Of a stretch of 64,000 nucleotides of DNA, positions 1-9,600 are shown piece after piece (the first letter of the stretch is position 1; the number at the start of each line of letters is the position of its first letter). The position numbers and the translations under genes were made by a program. The notes under the pieces were generated by a model. The model saw only the letters and a program-made list of their open reading frames with translations, was not told where the DNA came from and searched no databases. Source of the DNA: Pseudomonas quercus (GTDB lineage Bacteria; Pseudomonadota; Gammaproteobacteria; Pseudomonadales; Pseudomonadaceae); the NCBI RefSeq assembly GCF_012033695.1, contig NZ_JAAVJI010000004.1:186001-250000 (forward strand), read 5' to 3'.

Positions 1-523
1 GATCGGCGTAGTCACCTTCCAGCCGCACTTCAAATGCTTGGCCCTGAGCATTTTTATCCAGCGAGCGAACATAGGTGATGTTCTCGTCAGCGTTGTAAGT
101 GACCGCCAGATCGCCATTGTGACCGTTGCCCACTCGCTCCAGCCCGAGCGCTGTCAGGTCTAGTACGTCAAAGGGTTGAAACTCTTTGATCAAGTCCGAG
201 TGGGAGCCTTGCTTATCGAAATAACTGTCCGTTACGGAGGTGTAGACGAACGTGTTCCCATGGGAATAAACGGGGTGGCTGATCATGGTGTCGACGCCGG
301 CGCCGCCGTTATAGCGATCCGGTGCGTCATATGGATTAGGCTGACCTGCGTGGCCCTTAAGCATGTCATCGCCATCGACGCCGAAGATGGAGTCTCGTTT
401 TTTTGTACCGGTGATGATGTCGTCATCCGCAGTGCCTACGTAGCTGTCATACGTGCCATGAAGGCTAATGGCAACTGTGTCATCCGCTTTGCTCTGCAGT
501 GCTGTTTTCTTTGTCTGCGCCAT
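1..523 (-). CDS. RTX calcium-binding repeat protein, N-terminal part (cut by left window edge)
   Basis: The reading frame is open from an ATG at 523, preceded by a GAGTGAGA ribosome-binding sequence, to the window edge, so only about 174 N-terminal residues are visible. It has an early GTADDDIITGTKKRDSIFG repeat (RTX-like, acidic Gly/Asp) followed by an SDLI...LDLTALGLERVGNGHNGDL...F EVRLEGD module. This module is the one found in AlgE R-modules and serralysin C-terminal domains, which bind calcium and go through type I secretion. The visible part aligns closely with the N-terminus of the 487-residue RTX gene at 2854-4317, so the two are paralogues. It is probably an extracellular calcium-binding protein. 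The C-terminal part and any catalytic domain are outside the window, and no type I exporter genes are visible. Confidence 0.8.
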   Translation of the reverse strand, partial: MAQTKKTALQSKADDTVAISLHGTYDSYVGTADDDIITGTKKRDSIFGVDGDDMLKGHAGQPNPYDAPDRYNGGAGVDTMISHPVYSHGNTFVYTSVTDSYFDKQGSHSDLIKEFQPFDVLDLTALGLERVGNGHNGDLAVTYNADENITYVRSLDKNAQGQAFEVRLEGDYAD

Positions 524-812
524 GATTTTCTCACTCGTAGAGGATGTGGCAATGTGCCGGCCGCAAGGACAGGTCTAGTCATAACGAGCATTGTGAGCGT
601 TCACCAATATCCGCCATTGGCGTGGTAGACCCGTAAAAACCTTGTTTGTTTTCGCATCGATGGCAGCTATGGCTCGGCAGCTGCCTGTCACCACCCACCG
701 CTACCGACCCGAAGCTGCCCCTCATGGACGGCAGCGAACGACCCTTAGCAGATTGTAGGGAAGCAGGGCCTAGCCATTTTCTGATTTCGAACGGCTATAT
801 GAGCAATGGTGC
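524..812. other. intergenic stretch without recognisable gene
   Basis: This stretch must hold the promoter of the leftward RTX gene and the tail of the mobile-island remnant. The open frames here are short and look nothing like their neighbours. I see no gene, terminator or repeat that I can support. Confidence 0.4.
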
Positions 813-1051
813 TCAGAAGGGTGTGCGTACTCGCTGCCATTCCTTCCAGCACTACTCTGGAGGGATGTCTCGATAACCTCGCTCTTTTCCATCGCGAAGG
901 CAGCACTGAACGGTACTGCCGTCGCGGTTGCATTATCACGAATTTCAAGCACCTCAGGCTCGCTGAATGCTGATCCTTTACGATCCTCTGCCGCCTTGAG
1001 CAGTGCAACAAGCGCCGGTACGAAGACGAGACATAGCGGATCTGTAGACAA
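813..1051 (-). pseudogene. small conserved-looking gene broken by a frameshift and a nonsense codon
   Basis: A leftward frame starts at a TTG (1051) and reads MSTDPLCLVFVPALVALLKAA, then about 35 residues that look like a real soluble protein. After the residues AMEKS the frame loses sense. Shifting by one base at about 878 continues naturally as RGYRDIPPE, then a TAG stop, then CWKEWQRVRTPF and a TGA at 813. Two independent lesions in one short gene indicate decay. From memory, Pseudomonas has a family of roughly 80-residue unknown proteins with this N-terminus and an RGY...CW-EW tail. That resemblance is the basis for the call, and the function is unknown. It lies just downstream of vapC in the same direction. 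Confidence 0.55.
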
Positions 1052-1073
1052 TGGTTAGCGCCTAGCGAAAAGG

Positions 1074-1484
1074 TTATCCGATTGGCGTGACCCAATCTTC
1101 AACTCTCAAGCCAGGTACGCGGTCGAACTCGCGGCGGTTATTGGTGACGACAATCAGGCCCTGAGCGCGGGCGTGCCCGGCGATCATCTGGTCATAGGGG
1201 CCTATCTGCTTGCCAAGGCGAGCCAGCTCAGCGCGGAGCTGGCCGGTGTGGGCAGCAGCTTCCTGGTCGTACCTGAGCACTTCAAGGCGAGCAGCGAAGC
1301 CTTCAACGTCCGCAAGATTGCGAGAAGGGTTCGATGACTTCTCAGCGCCGTAGATCAGCTCCATCAGCGTCACGGTACTGATGCACATCTGGTCGTAGTG
1401 GCGCAGAAACGCCTCGCGTACCTCTTGCGGGCGGTTCTTGATGGTGAAAATGCACATGTTGGTGTCGAGCATGAACTTGAGCAT
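1074..1484 (-). CDS. vapC: VapC-type PIN-domain ribonuclease toxin
   Basis: This 136-residue protein has the PIN fold signature of VapC toxins. It has an N-terminal LDTNM with Asp7, Glu42 in TLMELIYG, Asp98 in GPYDQMIAGHA and the TNNRREF segment near the C-terminus. These acidic residues bind the metal used to cut RNA; the closest known class cleaves initiator tRNA. The length is normal for the family and no lesion is visible. Its ATG overlaps the stop of vapB, the usual translational coupling of an antitoxin-toxin pair. The toxin would be held inactive by VapB and released when VapB is degraded. It sits in a region with a recombinase remnant and broken genes, consistent with horizontal acquisition. 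Confidence 0.9.
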   Translation of the reverse strand: MLKFMLDTNMCIFTIKNRPQEVREAFLRHYDQMCISTVTLMELIYGAEKSSNPSRNLADVEGFAARLEVLRYDQEAAAHTGQLRAELARLGKQIGPYDQMIAGHARAQGLIVVTNNRREFDRVPGLRVEDWVTPIG

Positions 1485-1714
1485 CAGAAACTCTCGCGCT
1501 CCTGATCTGCCGGCTGTCCACGCTCAGCCAAGAAGTCAGTGGTAACACCCTCACCATCGAACCAGCTATCCCATGATTCGCCAGCAGGAGTGATAATTCT
1601 TGCTCGGCCAACAGCAACAACATCGACGCGCTTCACGTCCTCAGGAAATGCGACCGCCTTGGGCAGCCTTACGGCCTGGCTACGATTGCTCTGAAAAACA
1701 GCACCTTGTTCCAC
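1484..1714 (-). CDS. vapB: VapB-type antitoxin (SpoVT/AbrB family)
   Basis: This 76-residue protein begins at a GTG (1714) with an AGGTGAG ribosome-binding sequence just upstream. The N-terminal FQSNRSQAVRLPKAVAFP segment is the swapped-hairpin DNA-binding motif of VapB/AbrB antitoxins. The C-terminal part, with WDSWFDGEGVTTDFLAER, is the toxin-neutralising tail. It precedes and overlaps vapC. Autoregulation is likely because a perfect inverted repeat lies 13 bases upstream of the start (1727-1749). Confidence 0.9.
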   Translation of the reverse strand: MEQGAVFQSNRSQAVRLPKAVAFPEDVKRVDVVAVGRARIITPAGESWDSWFDGEGVTTDFLAERGQPADQERESF

Positions 1715-1726
1715 GGCTCACCTATC

Positions 1727-1749
1727 GGGATATACCTATCGTATATCCC
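1727..1749. promoter_or_regulatory. vapBC operator, perfect inverted repeat
   Basis: GGGATATAC and GTATATCCC are perfect 9-bp arms around a 5-bp centre, directly upstream of the vapB GTG. A second, imperfect copy with the same arm and spacer geometry (GGGATATGT, 5 bp, GTATGTACG) lies at 1766-1788. This pattern fits cooperative repression by a VapBC complex. The assignment rests on position and symmetry. Confidence 0.75.
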
Positions 1750-1797
1750 ATGATACTCACCCAGTGGGATATGTCGATGGTATGTACGTAAATTGCT

Positions 1798-2037
1798 TTA
1801 TAGCGCGACCTCGAAGGCTGGCCGAATGGTTTCTTGATCGACAGTCAGGTAAGGCTTGCTGTGATCCAGGTGCTGATGGCCTAGCATGGTCTGCACCGTC
1901 TCCGCATCGCCGGTAGCCGCCAGCACGCGGGCAGCAAGCGAGCGGCGTCCACTATGCGAGCTCCCGAGCGTAATCCCGGCCTGCTGGTAGAGCCTGCTGA
2001 TCGTCTGCTGGAGCGCATCACAGGCCCGCCATGGTGT
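1798..2037 (-). pseudogene. tyrosine recombinase (phage-type integrase), C-terminal remnant
   Basis: About 79 codons encode the C-terminal catalytic end of a tyrosine recombinase. They include HSGRRSLAARVLAATGD with the HxxR motif, TMLGHQHLDHSKPYLTVD with the second His and the nucleophilic Tyr, and a normal ending at TAA 1798. Upstream the same frame hits a TGA at 2038-2040. There is no core-binding domain or first catalytic Arg, so the gene is 5'-truncated and could not recombine on its own. It marks the former presence of an integrative element between the two RTX paralogues and next to vapBC. Confidence 0.75.
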
Positions 2038-2226
2038 TCACTGAAAATGACAAAACCAAGGTTTGCCGGTGACAGCTATCGCCAAGCTAACCTGACTGCG
2101 CGCACATGCCGTGAACAATTCAACCAGCGCAATAATCCTCTAGCCTCCAAGGCTATCATCCACAACAGTAACTGCGTCGGGCTGTTAGCGTGCTCACACG
2201 CGTTCTGCCCACAAGGCCATGAGGTC

Positions 2227-2452
2227 CTAGCGCTGCGTGATGTCTTGCTCGGTCGCGATGACCTCGTCATCGATTTGAGCCTGAAGAATTTCGCAACATC
2301 TTGTAAAGCACAATGCCGCCTGATGCGGATTGTTTTGACTTTGCAGCATTGCTAGCGCGTTCAGCCATTCATCATGGGGCGCATTTAAATTTGGGTCCCG
2401 CCTGGAACAGCTTTATGACAGGCGTTCTTCCTTGATGCCATGTACATGTCAT
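2227..2452 (-). pseudogene. possible frameshifted small gene, unknown function
   Basis: A leftward frame following GAGGAG begins MTCTWHQGRTPVIKLFQAGP. It fails after about 26 codons, but a one-base shift in the A/T run near 2390 continues as NLNAPHDEWLNALAMLQSQ and on to a TAG at 2227. The joined 75-residue protein has a natural composition with a helical C-terminal half. No family was recognised. The ATG is very close to the ribosome-binding sequence and an alternative ATG at 2447 exists, so both start and integrity are uncertain. Confidence 0.3.
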
Positions 2453-2508
2453 CTCCTCAATAACGAGCAGATGAGTTTGAGACCATGCACCCCATGCGGC
2501 TTTGCCGG

Positions 2509-2709
2509 CTAGCGTAGCGACATGACTGCGTTTTGCACAGGTAATCGGGATTGCTCCGGGTGCTGCTGCAAGAAATGCTTGATCGCTTGGTCCTGCCGGT
2601 CCACGACGCACACATTCACGCTGGCGTGAGGGACCGTGCATCCGCCCAGTGCAAGAAATCCGCAGTTCATCACGCCGTAAAAGCCGACACGCATACCCCT
2701 ATCCACCAT
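2509..2709 (-). CDS. hypothetical small protein
   Basis: A 66-codon leftward frame starts at an ATG at 2709 behind a purine-rich stretch; the same frame is open further upstream. Its C-terminal half (VCVVDRQDQAIKHFLQQHPE) reads like a genuine alpha/beta protein. No family was recognised. It lies about 57 bases ahead of the possible frameshifted gene at 2227-2452 and may share a transcript with it. Confidence 0.3.
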   Translation of the reverse strand: MVDRGMRVGFYGVMNCGFLALGGCTVPHASVNVCVVDRQDQAIKHFLQQHPEQSRLPVQNAVMSLR

Positions 2710-2853
2710 TCCAATCCACCTGTTGTGCAACCTGTCAGATAAGCCCGTCGCGCCGCGGGCCACTCTCCTACAACCCGGCACTAAACCACACCTACGGCCT
2801 AGCGCCATTTCGCTGTTAGAAGAACAGCTCGCAGCGCGACGCGATGATCTACC

Positions 2854-4317
2854 TCAAGCCGCGCCAGTCACATGGTCCGCTGCCACGCCTACTAACTCCA
2901 CGGCCTGGTGCGCCTCCGCCACAGTCGGCGCATTGGCAACAACCAAGTTATCCGCGCTGAAGGTCTTCGTGAAATTACCCTGGAACCCGATCTCGAAGCG
3001 ATCACCCTGCGCATCGGCATCGAAATCCTTCAGGTAAGTACGGCCGTTGCCTTGGTCATACACCAGTTTCAAGGTGCCATCGGTGCCGTCACCCAGCCCG
3101 GTATACCCCAACGCCGACACATCGACCTTGTCTTGTTGGGTATCGAAGTTGACGATCAGGTCACTGTTGCCTCGCTGGCTATCGCTCTTGTCCAGATAAG
3201 TGAAGGTGTCTGCGCCCGCGCCGCCCTTGAGGTAGTCGCCAAAGCCATTGCCGATGAACACACCGCCTTCGGCGCCGGCGACGAAGTGGTCGTGATAGCT
3301 GTTGCCGGTGAGGGTAGCGGTGGTGCGATCCACGGTTTCATTGCCCGCGAAGATGAAACGGTCGATATCCAGCAGGCCGTTCACGCCATTATTGTCAGCG
3401 GTGGTCAGGTGCAGCATGAAGCGGTTGCCCTGCGCATCGGTTTCGAACGACTGCACCACCACCCGATCCAGCGCCTTGTCGAAGCTGTAGTTCAAGGTGC
3501 CGTTATAACCATCGCCCAGCCCGGTGTAGCCTAGGCGCGAGACGTCTAGCAGGTCGCTGCCCACTTTGAAGAGATACACATTGTCGAAGCTGGACGTGCC
3601 AGCAGCGTCATTGACGAAGCTGTCGGTGACCTGGTCGAACTGCACGGTAGTGCGCGCGTCGCCCACGTCGACGGTGTCTGCGCCGGCGCCGCCGTCGAGC
3701 ACGCTGCTGTATTTCGGGGCTCTGATGTAGTCATCCCCATCGGTGCCGGTGACATGCCATTCCTTTTCGCTGCGGCCGTAGGGGAAGTCTTCACCCGGCA
3801 CCATGTTGTAGGTGAGCGCAAAGTTAGCGGTGTTTAGTCCCGAGTGATCGCCCGCCAGGCGCACTTCGAATGCGTTACCACTGGCGTCCTTGTCCAGGGA
3901 ATACACATAGGTCACATCTTCCCCTGCGTCGTAACGCACCGCCAAGTCACCGTTGCGGCCGTCGCCTACGCGTTCCAGGCCCAGGGCAGTAAGGTCGAGC
4001 ACATCACGTTCGTCGTCGAAGTCGACAATAAGATCCGAATGCGAGCCTGAGGCGTCGTAGTAGCTGTCGGACAGCGCGGTGAAAACGAACTGGTTGAGCG
4101 AAGAGGCGTATTGGGGGGAATGCGAAATCAGCGTGTCAGCGCCGGCGCCCCCGATAAACGTGTCCGAGCCGGCCACACCGGTGAGGGTGTCGTCACCGGC
4201 CCCGCCGATCAGAACGTCGCGCTTGGCAGTGCCGGTGATGCTGTCGTCACCGTCGGTGCCGATGAAGGTGGTGTAGACAGGGCGGTTGATCTGCTGGATG
4301 TCGTTCGCATTGGGCAT
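2854..4317 (-). CDS. RTX protein with three AlgE R-like modules
   Basis: The 487-residue protein has no Sec signal, as expected for type I secretion. Residues 20-64 are RTX nonapeptide-type repeats (GGAGDDTLTG, GGAGADTLI). Three R-like modules follow: about 94-157, 254-304 and 385-447, each with an SD-L, a (V/L)D(V/L)(S/T)..LG(Y/L) step, GLGDG and a closing RFE. A second repeat block lies at 190-218 and a third at 335-372. The family binds calcium and folds outside the cell. No catalytic domain is visible, so it may be structural, adhesive or matrix-associated. The C-terminus ends with VELVGVAAD plus a short tail, shared with the RTX genes at 45817 and 48266. It is a paralogue of the gene at the left edge. 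Confidence 0.85.
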   Translation of the reverse strand: MPNANDIQQINRPVYTTFIGTDGDDSITGTAKRDVLIGGAGDDTLTGVAGSDTFIGGAGADTLISHSPQYASSLNQFVFTALSDSYYDASGSHSDLIVDFDDERDVLDLTALGLERVGDGRNGDLAVRYDAGEDVTYVYSLDKDASGNAFEVRLAGDHSGLNTANFALTYNMVPGEDFPYGRSEKEWHVTGTDGDDYIRAPKYSSVLDGGAGADTVDVGDARTTVQFDQVTDSFVNDAAGTSSFDNVYLFKVGSDLLDVSRLGYTGLGDGYNGTLNYSFDKALDRVVVQSFETDAQGNRFMLHLTTADNNGVNGLLDIDRFIFAGNETVDRTTATLTGNSYHDHFVAGAEGGVFIGNGFGDYLKGGAGADTFTYLDKSDSQRGNSDLIVNFDTQQDKVDVSALGYTGLGDGTDGTLKLVYDQGNGRTYLKDFDADAQGDRFEIGFQGNFTKTFSADNLVVANAPTVAEAHQAVELVGVAADHVTGAA

Positions 4318-4656
4318 GGCAGGCTCTCTGAGCTGAAAAGGGTGGCCGCGAGCGACTGCCTGCCTGCGAGTGGCCAGAAAGCTCGCACGCTACTGCTCAA
4401 ACAGCGTTTGCCCACGGAAAAGGCGTTAAGTTCAATGTAGGCCCTGGGCGTCAGCGGGCGCCAGGTGCCTTTAACGGCGAAACTTTATAGATAGCGCGCC
4501 AGCGCCCAGGCTTGCACACGCACGTGCCCTTGCTGTTCCTGGCACTGGTCGCGGACCTATTCGGCTTACAATTCTCCAACGACTGTTCATGGTGATAACC
4601 GCCCATTCATGGTTAACTCGCCGTTTTCACCCACCCTCACCTAAAGGAACCCTTTC
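4318..4656. other. intergenic region between leftward RTX gene and tpx
   Basis: These 339 bases must contain the divergent promoters of the RTX gene and tpx. An inverted CCTGGGCG/CGCCCAGG pair (about 4443 and 4503) and a repeated TTCATGGT just before tpx are visible, but I cannot assign either. The tpx ribosome-binding sequence is AAAGGAA. No coding signal was seen. Confidence 0.4.
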
Positions 4657-5157
4657 ATGGCTCAAGTCACCCTCAAGGGCAACCCGGTCCGTGTCGACGG
4701 CCAGCTTCCTCAGCCTGGCAGCCAGGCGCCTGCGTTCTCGCTGGTGGCCGGCGACCTCAGCGACAAGTCCCTGAGTGCCTTTGCCGGCAAGCGCAAAGTA
4801 CTGAACATCTTCCCCAGTGTGGACACGCCCACTTGTGCCACCTCGGTACGTACGTTCAACAAGCAGGCCGGTGAGCTGAACAACACCGCCGTGCTGTGCA
4901 TCTCGGCCGACCTGCCGTTCGCTCAGAAGCGCTTCTGCGGCGCCGAAGGGCTGGAAAATGTCGTCAACCTGTCCACCCTGCGCGGTGCCGAGTTCATTCA
5001 GGCCTACGGCGTGGCCATTGCCGAAGGCCCGTTGAAAGGCCTGACGGCCCGTGCCGTGGTGGTGCTGGATGAACAGGATAAAGTGCTGTACAGCGAGCTG
5101 GTCCCGGAAATCGGCCAAGAGCCGAACTACGAGGCCGCCCTGGCTGTTCTGAAGTAA
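4657..5157 (+). CDS. tpx: thiol peroxidase Tpx
   Basis: This 166-residue protein is a full-length atypical 2-Cys peroxiredoxin. It has the peroxidatic cysteine Cys60 in [10 protein letters not shown] and the resolving cysteine Cys94 in KRFCGAEG, with the [11 protein letters not shown] and LPFAQKRFC signatures of Tpx. It reduces hydrogen peroxide and alkyl hydroperoxides using thioredoxin, in the periplasm or cytoplasm depending on species; no signal peptide is visible here. The start has a good AAAGGAA ribosome-binding sequence. It is transcribed alone, with a hairpin after the stop, ahead of the efflux operon. Confidence 0.95.
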   Translation: MAQVTLKGNPVRVDGQLPQPGSQAPAFSLVAGDLSDKSLSAFAGKRKVLNIFPSVDTPTCATSVRTFNKQAGELNNTAVLCISADLPFAQKRFCGAEGLENVVNLSTLRGAEFIQAYGVAIAEGPLKGLTARAVVVLDEQDKVLYSELVPEIGQEPNYEAALAVLK

Positions 5158-5165
5158 CTCCCTGG

Positions 5166-5189
5166 CTGCGCGGCCTCCCTGCCGCGCAG
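5166..5189 (+). terminator. stem-loop after tpx
   Basis: CTGCGCGGC and GCCGCGCAG form a perfect 9-bp stem with a 6-base loop 8 bases after the tpx stop. There is no clear T-run, so it may stop transcription weakly or only protect the mRNA end. Confidence 0.5.
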
Positions 5190-5317
5190 TCTGCGGCACA
5201 TTCCCCTACGTATCGGCTCTGTTATGTGACTGATACGTAAAAGACCGGTAAATGCGCTTTGCGAATCACGCCCAAGTGCTTATCGTTCAGCGTCCTGAAG
5301 GAAAGCTGAGCCGTACC

Positions 5318-6616
5318 ATGGTCGATCGTCCGCTGCACCCACGTTCCCCCCTGATCAAGCGCCTGTTGGTTGTGCTGTTGCTGCTGTTGGTAGCCGGCGC
5401 GGCCTATTGGTACTGGAAGCACCGCCAAGCGGCCTCCACCGGTGAGCAGGCGGCTGCCACGCAAGGGGCTGGCCGCCGCGCCGGTGGCAACCCTATGCGC
5501 CCAGGGTTCGGGAATGCCGCCGGGGCAACCCCCGTTCGTGTCGGTGCCGTGACCGTGGGCGACTTCCCGGTTTACCTGAAGGCACTGGGCACCGTGACCG
5601 CCCTCAACACCGTGAATGTGCGCACACGCGTGGCGGGCGAGCTGGTGAAGGTCAACTTCCAGGAAGGCCAGCACGTGAAGGCTGGCGACCTGCTAGCGCA
5701 GATCGATCCGCGCAGCTATCGCATCGCCTTGCAACAGGCCGAAGGCACCCAAGGTGAAAACCAGGCACAGCTGAAAAACGCGCAACTGGACCTTAAACGC
5801 TACCGGGACCTGTTCGCTCAAGACAGTATCGCCCGCCAGACCCTGGACACCCAGGAGGCGCTGGTGGCCCAGTACCAGGCCACCGTCAAGACCAACGCTG
5901 CCGCCATCGAGGATGCCCGGCTCAACCTGCAATTCACCGATATTCGCGCACCGATCACGGGCCGGGTAGGGTTGCGCCAGCTGGATGCGGGCAACCTGCT
6001 GGCGGCCAACGACTCCACTGCCGTGGCCGTAGTGACGCAGATGCAGCCCATCAGCATTGCCTTCACCCTGCCGGAAACCCAGATCGACGCCGTGCTGGCG
6101 CACTACCGCGAGGGGCAGCAGTTGCGGGTGGAGGCCTGGGACAGGGCCGACCGTGCCTTGGTGGCCAGCGGTGTACTGGCCAGCCCGGACAACCAGATCG
6201 ACACCGCCACCGGCACCCTGAAGTTCAAGGCACGGTTCGATAACAAGGACGAACACCTGTTCCCCAACCAGTTTGTGAACGTGCGCCTGTTGGTAGACAC
6301 CTTGCACGGTGTGGTGCTGGCCCCTAGCGCGGCCATTCAGTTCGGCAACGATGGCACGTTTGTGTATGTGCTGGACGGCGAAAAAACCGTAAAGGTGCGG
6401 CAGTTGAAGGTGGGCGCCAGCGATGGCACCTCTACCGTGATTGAAAGCGGCTTGGCCCAAGGGGACCGTATTGTGCTGGAAGGCACGGACCGCTTGCGTG
6501 ATGGTGGGGAAGTGGAGGTGGTGAACGATAACCGCGCACTGCCCGCAGGCACCAGTGAACACCTACAGGGCACCACGCCAGGCGACACCACAGGTTCGAC
6601 CAAGGCTGGCGCATGA
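5318..6616 (+). CDS. muxA: RND efflux periplasmic adaptor MuxA (MdtA family)
   Basis: I choose the ATG at 5318 over one 22 codons earlier because the protein then begins with a short basic stretch and a membrane anchor ([20 protein letters not shown]), as in other MdtA proteins. The mature part has the barrel-sandwich lipoyl halves ([20 protein letters not shown] and later [11 protein letters not shown]), a coiled-coil hairpin between them, and a beta-barrel domain. It bridges the inner-membrane RND pumps to the outer-membrane channel. It overlaps muxB by 4 bases in a tight four-gene operon equivalent to muxABC-opmB of P. aeruginosa and mdtABC of enterics. Such pumps export novobiocin, beta-lactams, bile salts and plant phenolics. 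No dedicated regulator is adjacent. Confidence 0.9.
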   Translation: MVDRPLHPRSPLIKRLLVVLLLLLVAGAAYWYWKHRQAASTGEQAAATQGAGRRAGGNPMRPGFGNAAGATPVRVGAVTVGDFPVYLKALGTVTALNTVNVRTRVAGELVKVNFQEGQHVKAGDLLAQIDPRSYRIALQQAEGTQGENQAQLKNAQLDLKRYRDLFAQDSIARQTLDTQEALVAQYQATVKTNAAAIEDARLNLQFTDIRAPITGRVGLRQLDAGNLLAANDSTAVAVVTQMQPISIAFTLPETQIDAVLAHYREGQQLRVEAWDRADRALVASGVLASPDNQIDTATGTLKFKARFDNKDEHLFPNQFVNVRLLVDTLHGVVLAPSAAIQFGNDGTFVYVLDGEKTVKVRQLKVGASDGTSTVIESGLAQGDRIVLEGTDRLRDGGEVEVVNDNRALPAGTSEHLQGTTPGDTTGSTKAGA

Positions 6617-9600
6617 ACATCTCCCGCCTGTTCATCCTGCGGCCGGTCGCTACCACGCTGACCATGCTGGCCATTGTTCTGGCCGGGCTGATCGGCTGGC
6701 GGCTCATGCCTGTCTCAGCCTTGCCCCAGGTGGATTACCCCACCATTCGGGTGATGACCCTGTACCCCGGTGCCAGCCCGCAGGTGATGACCAGCGCGGT
6801 AACGGCTCCCCTTGAACGCCAGTTCGGGCAAATGCCAGGCCTGGACCAGATGGCGTCCACCAGCTCTGGCGGCGCCTCGGTGATTACCCTGCGGTTCAGC
6901 CTGGCCCTGAACATGGATGTGGCCGAGCAGGAAGTGCAGGCCGCCATCAACGCCGCCAACAACCTGCTGCCCAACGACCTTCCCGCCCCCCCGGTGTACA
7001 ACAAGGTCAACCCCGCCGACACCCCTGTGCTCACCATCGCCATCAGCTCGCGCACCCTGCCGTTGCCCAAGGTAAACGACCTGGTGGACACGCGCATGGC
7101 GCAGAAAATCGCCCAGATCGGCGGCGTGGGCATGGTGAGCATCGCCGGTGGCCAGCGCCATGCGGTGCGGATCAAGGTCAACCCTCAGGCCCTGGCCTCG
7201 GCCGGGTTGAACCTGGCAGACGTGCGCACCTTGATTACCGCGTCCAACGTCAACCAGCCCAAGGGTAACTTCGACGGCCCTACTCGGGTATCGATGCTCG
7301 ATGCCAACGACCAGCTGCGGTCACCCGAGGAGTACGCCGACCTTATCCTGGCTTACAAAAATGGTGCACCGCTGCGCCTGCAGGACGTGGCCGACATTGT
7401 GGACGGCGCCGAGAACGAGCGCCTGGCGGCCTGGGCCAACCGCAACCAGGCGGTGCTGTTGAACATTCAGCGCCAGCCGGGTGCCAACGTGATCGACGTG
7501 GTGGACCGGGTAAAAGCCGTATTGCCTACGCTGACCGCCAGCATGCCCGCTGGCCTGGACGTGACCGTACTCAGCGACCGTACCCAGACCATTCGGGCCT
7601 CGGTGCACGACGTACAAACCGAGCTGCTGTTTGCCATTGCCTTGGTGGTGATGGTGACGTTCCTGTTCCTGCGCCGGCTCAGCGCCACACTCATTCCATC
7701 CATTACGGTGCCGCTGTCGTTGATCGGCACCTTCGGCGTGATGTACCTGGCGGGGTTCTCGGTTAACAACCTCACGTTGATGGCGCTGACCATCGCCACC
7801 GGCTTTGTGGTGGATGACGCCATCGTGATGTTGGAGAACATCGCCCGGCACATCGAAGAAGGCGAGACGCCCATGCAGGCGGCCATCAAAGGCGCCCGGC
7901 AGATCGGCTTCACGCTGCTGTCCCTCACGTTTTCCCTGATCGCTGTGCTGATCCCCCTGCTGTTCATGGGCGATGTGGTGGGCCGGCTGTTCCGGGAATT
8001 CGCCATCACGTTGGCAGTCGCCATTCTTATTTCGCTGGTGGTGTCCCTCACGCTCACGCCCATGATGTGCGCGCGCATGCTCAAGCGCGAACCGCCGGAA
8101 GGGGAGCAGTCCCGGTTCTACAAAGCCAGCGGTGCCTGGCTGGACTGGCTGGTGGCCCGGTATGCCACTGGGCTTGCCTGGGTACTGCGGCATCAGCCCC
8201 TGACGCTGCTGGTGGCGGTCGCTACCCTGGGGCTTACCGTGGTGCTGTACCTGGTCGTGCCCAAGGGCTTCTTCCCGGTGCAAGACACCGGGTTTATCCA
8301 GGCAGTCTCCGAGGCACCCCAGGCAGCCAGCTTCCAGGCCATGGGCGAACGCCAGCAGGCCTTGGCCGAAATCATCCTGAAAGACCCGGCCGTGCAGAGC
8401 CTGTCGTCTTATATTGGTGTGGACGGCGACAACGCTACCCTCAACAGCGGGCGCCTGCTCATCAACCTCAAGCCCCATGGGGAACGGGATGTCAGTGCCG
8501 CCCAGGTGATTGCGCGGCTGCAACCCCAGGTGGACCAACTGGTAGGCGTGCGCCTGTTCATGCAGCCGGTGCAGGACTTGACCATCGAAGACCGCGTCAG
8601 CCGTACCCAATACCAGTTCAGCCTGGCCTCGCCGGATGCCGACCTGCTGGCAGACTGGACAGGCAAGCTGGTGGACGCCTTGAACCAGCGGCCAGAGCTT
8701 CGAGACGTGGCCAGTGACCTGCAGGACAAGGGCTTGCAGGTGTACCTGGACATCGACCGGGACGCGGCCATGCGCCTGGGTGTGAAGGTGTCGGACATCA
8801 CCAATGCGCTGTACGACGCCTTTGGCCAGCGGCAGATTTCCACCATCTATACCCAGGCCAACCAGTACCGTGTGGTGCTGCAGTCGGCGGACGGTGGGCG
8901 TATCGGGCCCGAGGCCCTGGAGCAGCTGTACGTGAAGGCGTCGGCCAGCACCGGTTCAAGCACCAGCACCGAGAGCCAGATGGCCAGCGGCACCGGCTCA
9001 TCGGCCAATGGCACCACAGACACCACCACCACAGCGGGCACGCAGGTTCGGCTGTCCAGCCTGGCCCGTATCGAGCAACGCCAGGCGCAACTGGCCATTT
9101 CCCACCTGGGGCAATTCCCGGCCGTGACCCTTAGCTTCAACCTGGCCGACGGCGTGGCGCTGGGCAATGCGGTGGAGGTGATCGAGCAGGTACAGCGCGA
9201 CATTGGCATGCCGTTGGGCGTGCAGACCGAGTTCCAGGGGGCCGCTGCGGCTTTCCAGGCCTCGTTGTCCAGCACGTTGCTGCTGGTGCTGGCCGCGGTG
9301 GTCACCATGTACATCGTGCTGGGGGTGCTGTACGAGAGCTACATCCACCCCATTACCATTCTGTCCACCTTGCCCTCGGCCGCCGTCGGTGCCTTGCTGG
9401 CCTTGCTGATCAGCGGTAAGGACCTGGGCATGATCGCCATTATCGGCATCATCCTGCTGATCGGCATTGTGAAAAAGAACGCCATCATGATGATCGACTT
9501 CGCGCTAGAGGCCGAGCGTGGTCGCGGGTTGGCGCCGGAGCAGGCCATTTACGAAGCGGCGCTGTTGCGCTTCCGGCCCATCCTGATGACCACCCTGGCC

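Noticed and set aside
646-876. 76-codon rightward frame in the left island
   Set aside because: It has no ribosome-binding site and lies opposite a better-supported broken gene.
2854-4317. Serralysin-type protease for the RTX protein
   Set aside because: No HExxHxxGxxH zinc motif; only the calcium-binding C-terminal modules are present.
5252-5317. Longer N-terminus for the MuxA adaptor
   Set aside because: The extra 22 residues lack a good ribosome-binding site and place a hydrophilic stretch before the membrane anchor.
7321-8610. Long antisense frame within muxB
   Set aside because: Same antisense-shadow effect; no ribosome-binding site and no recognisable domain.
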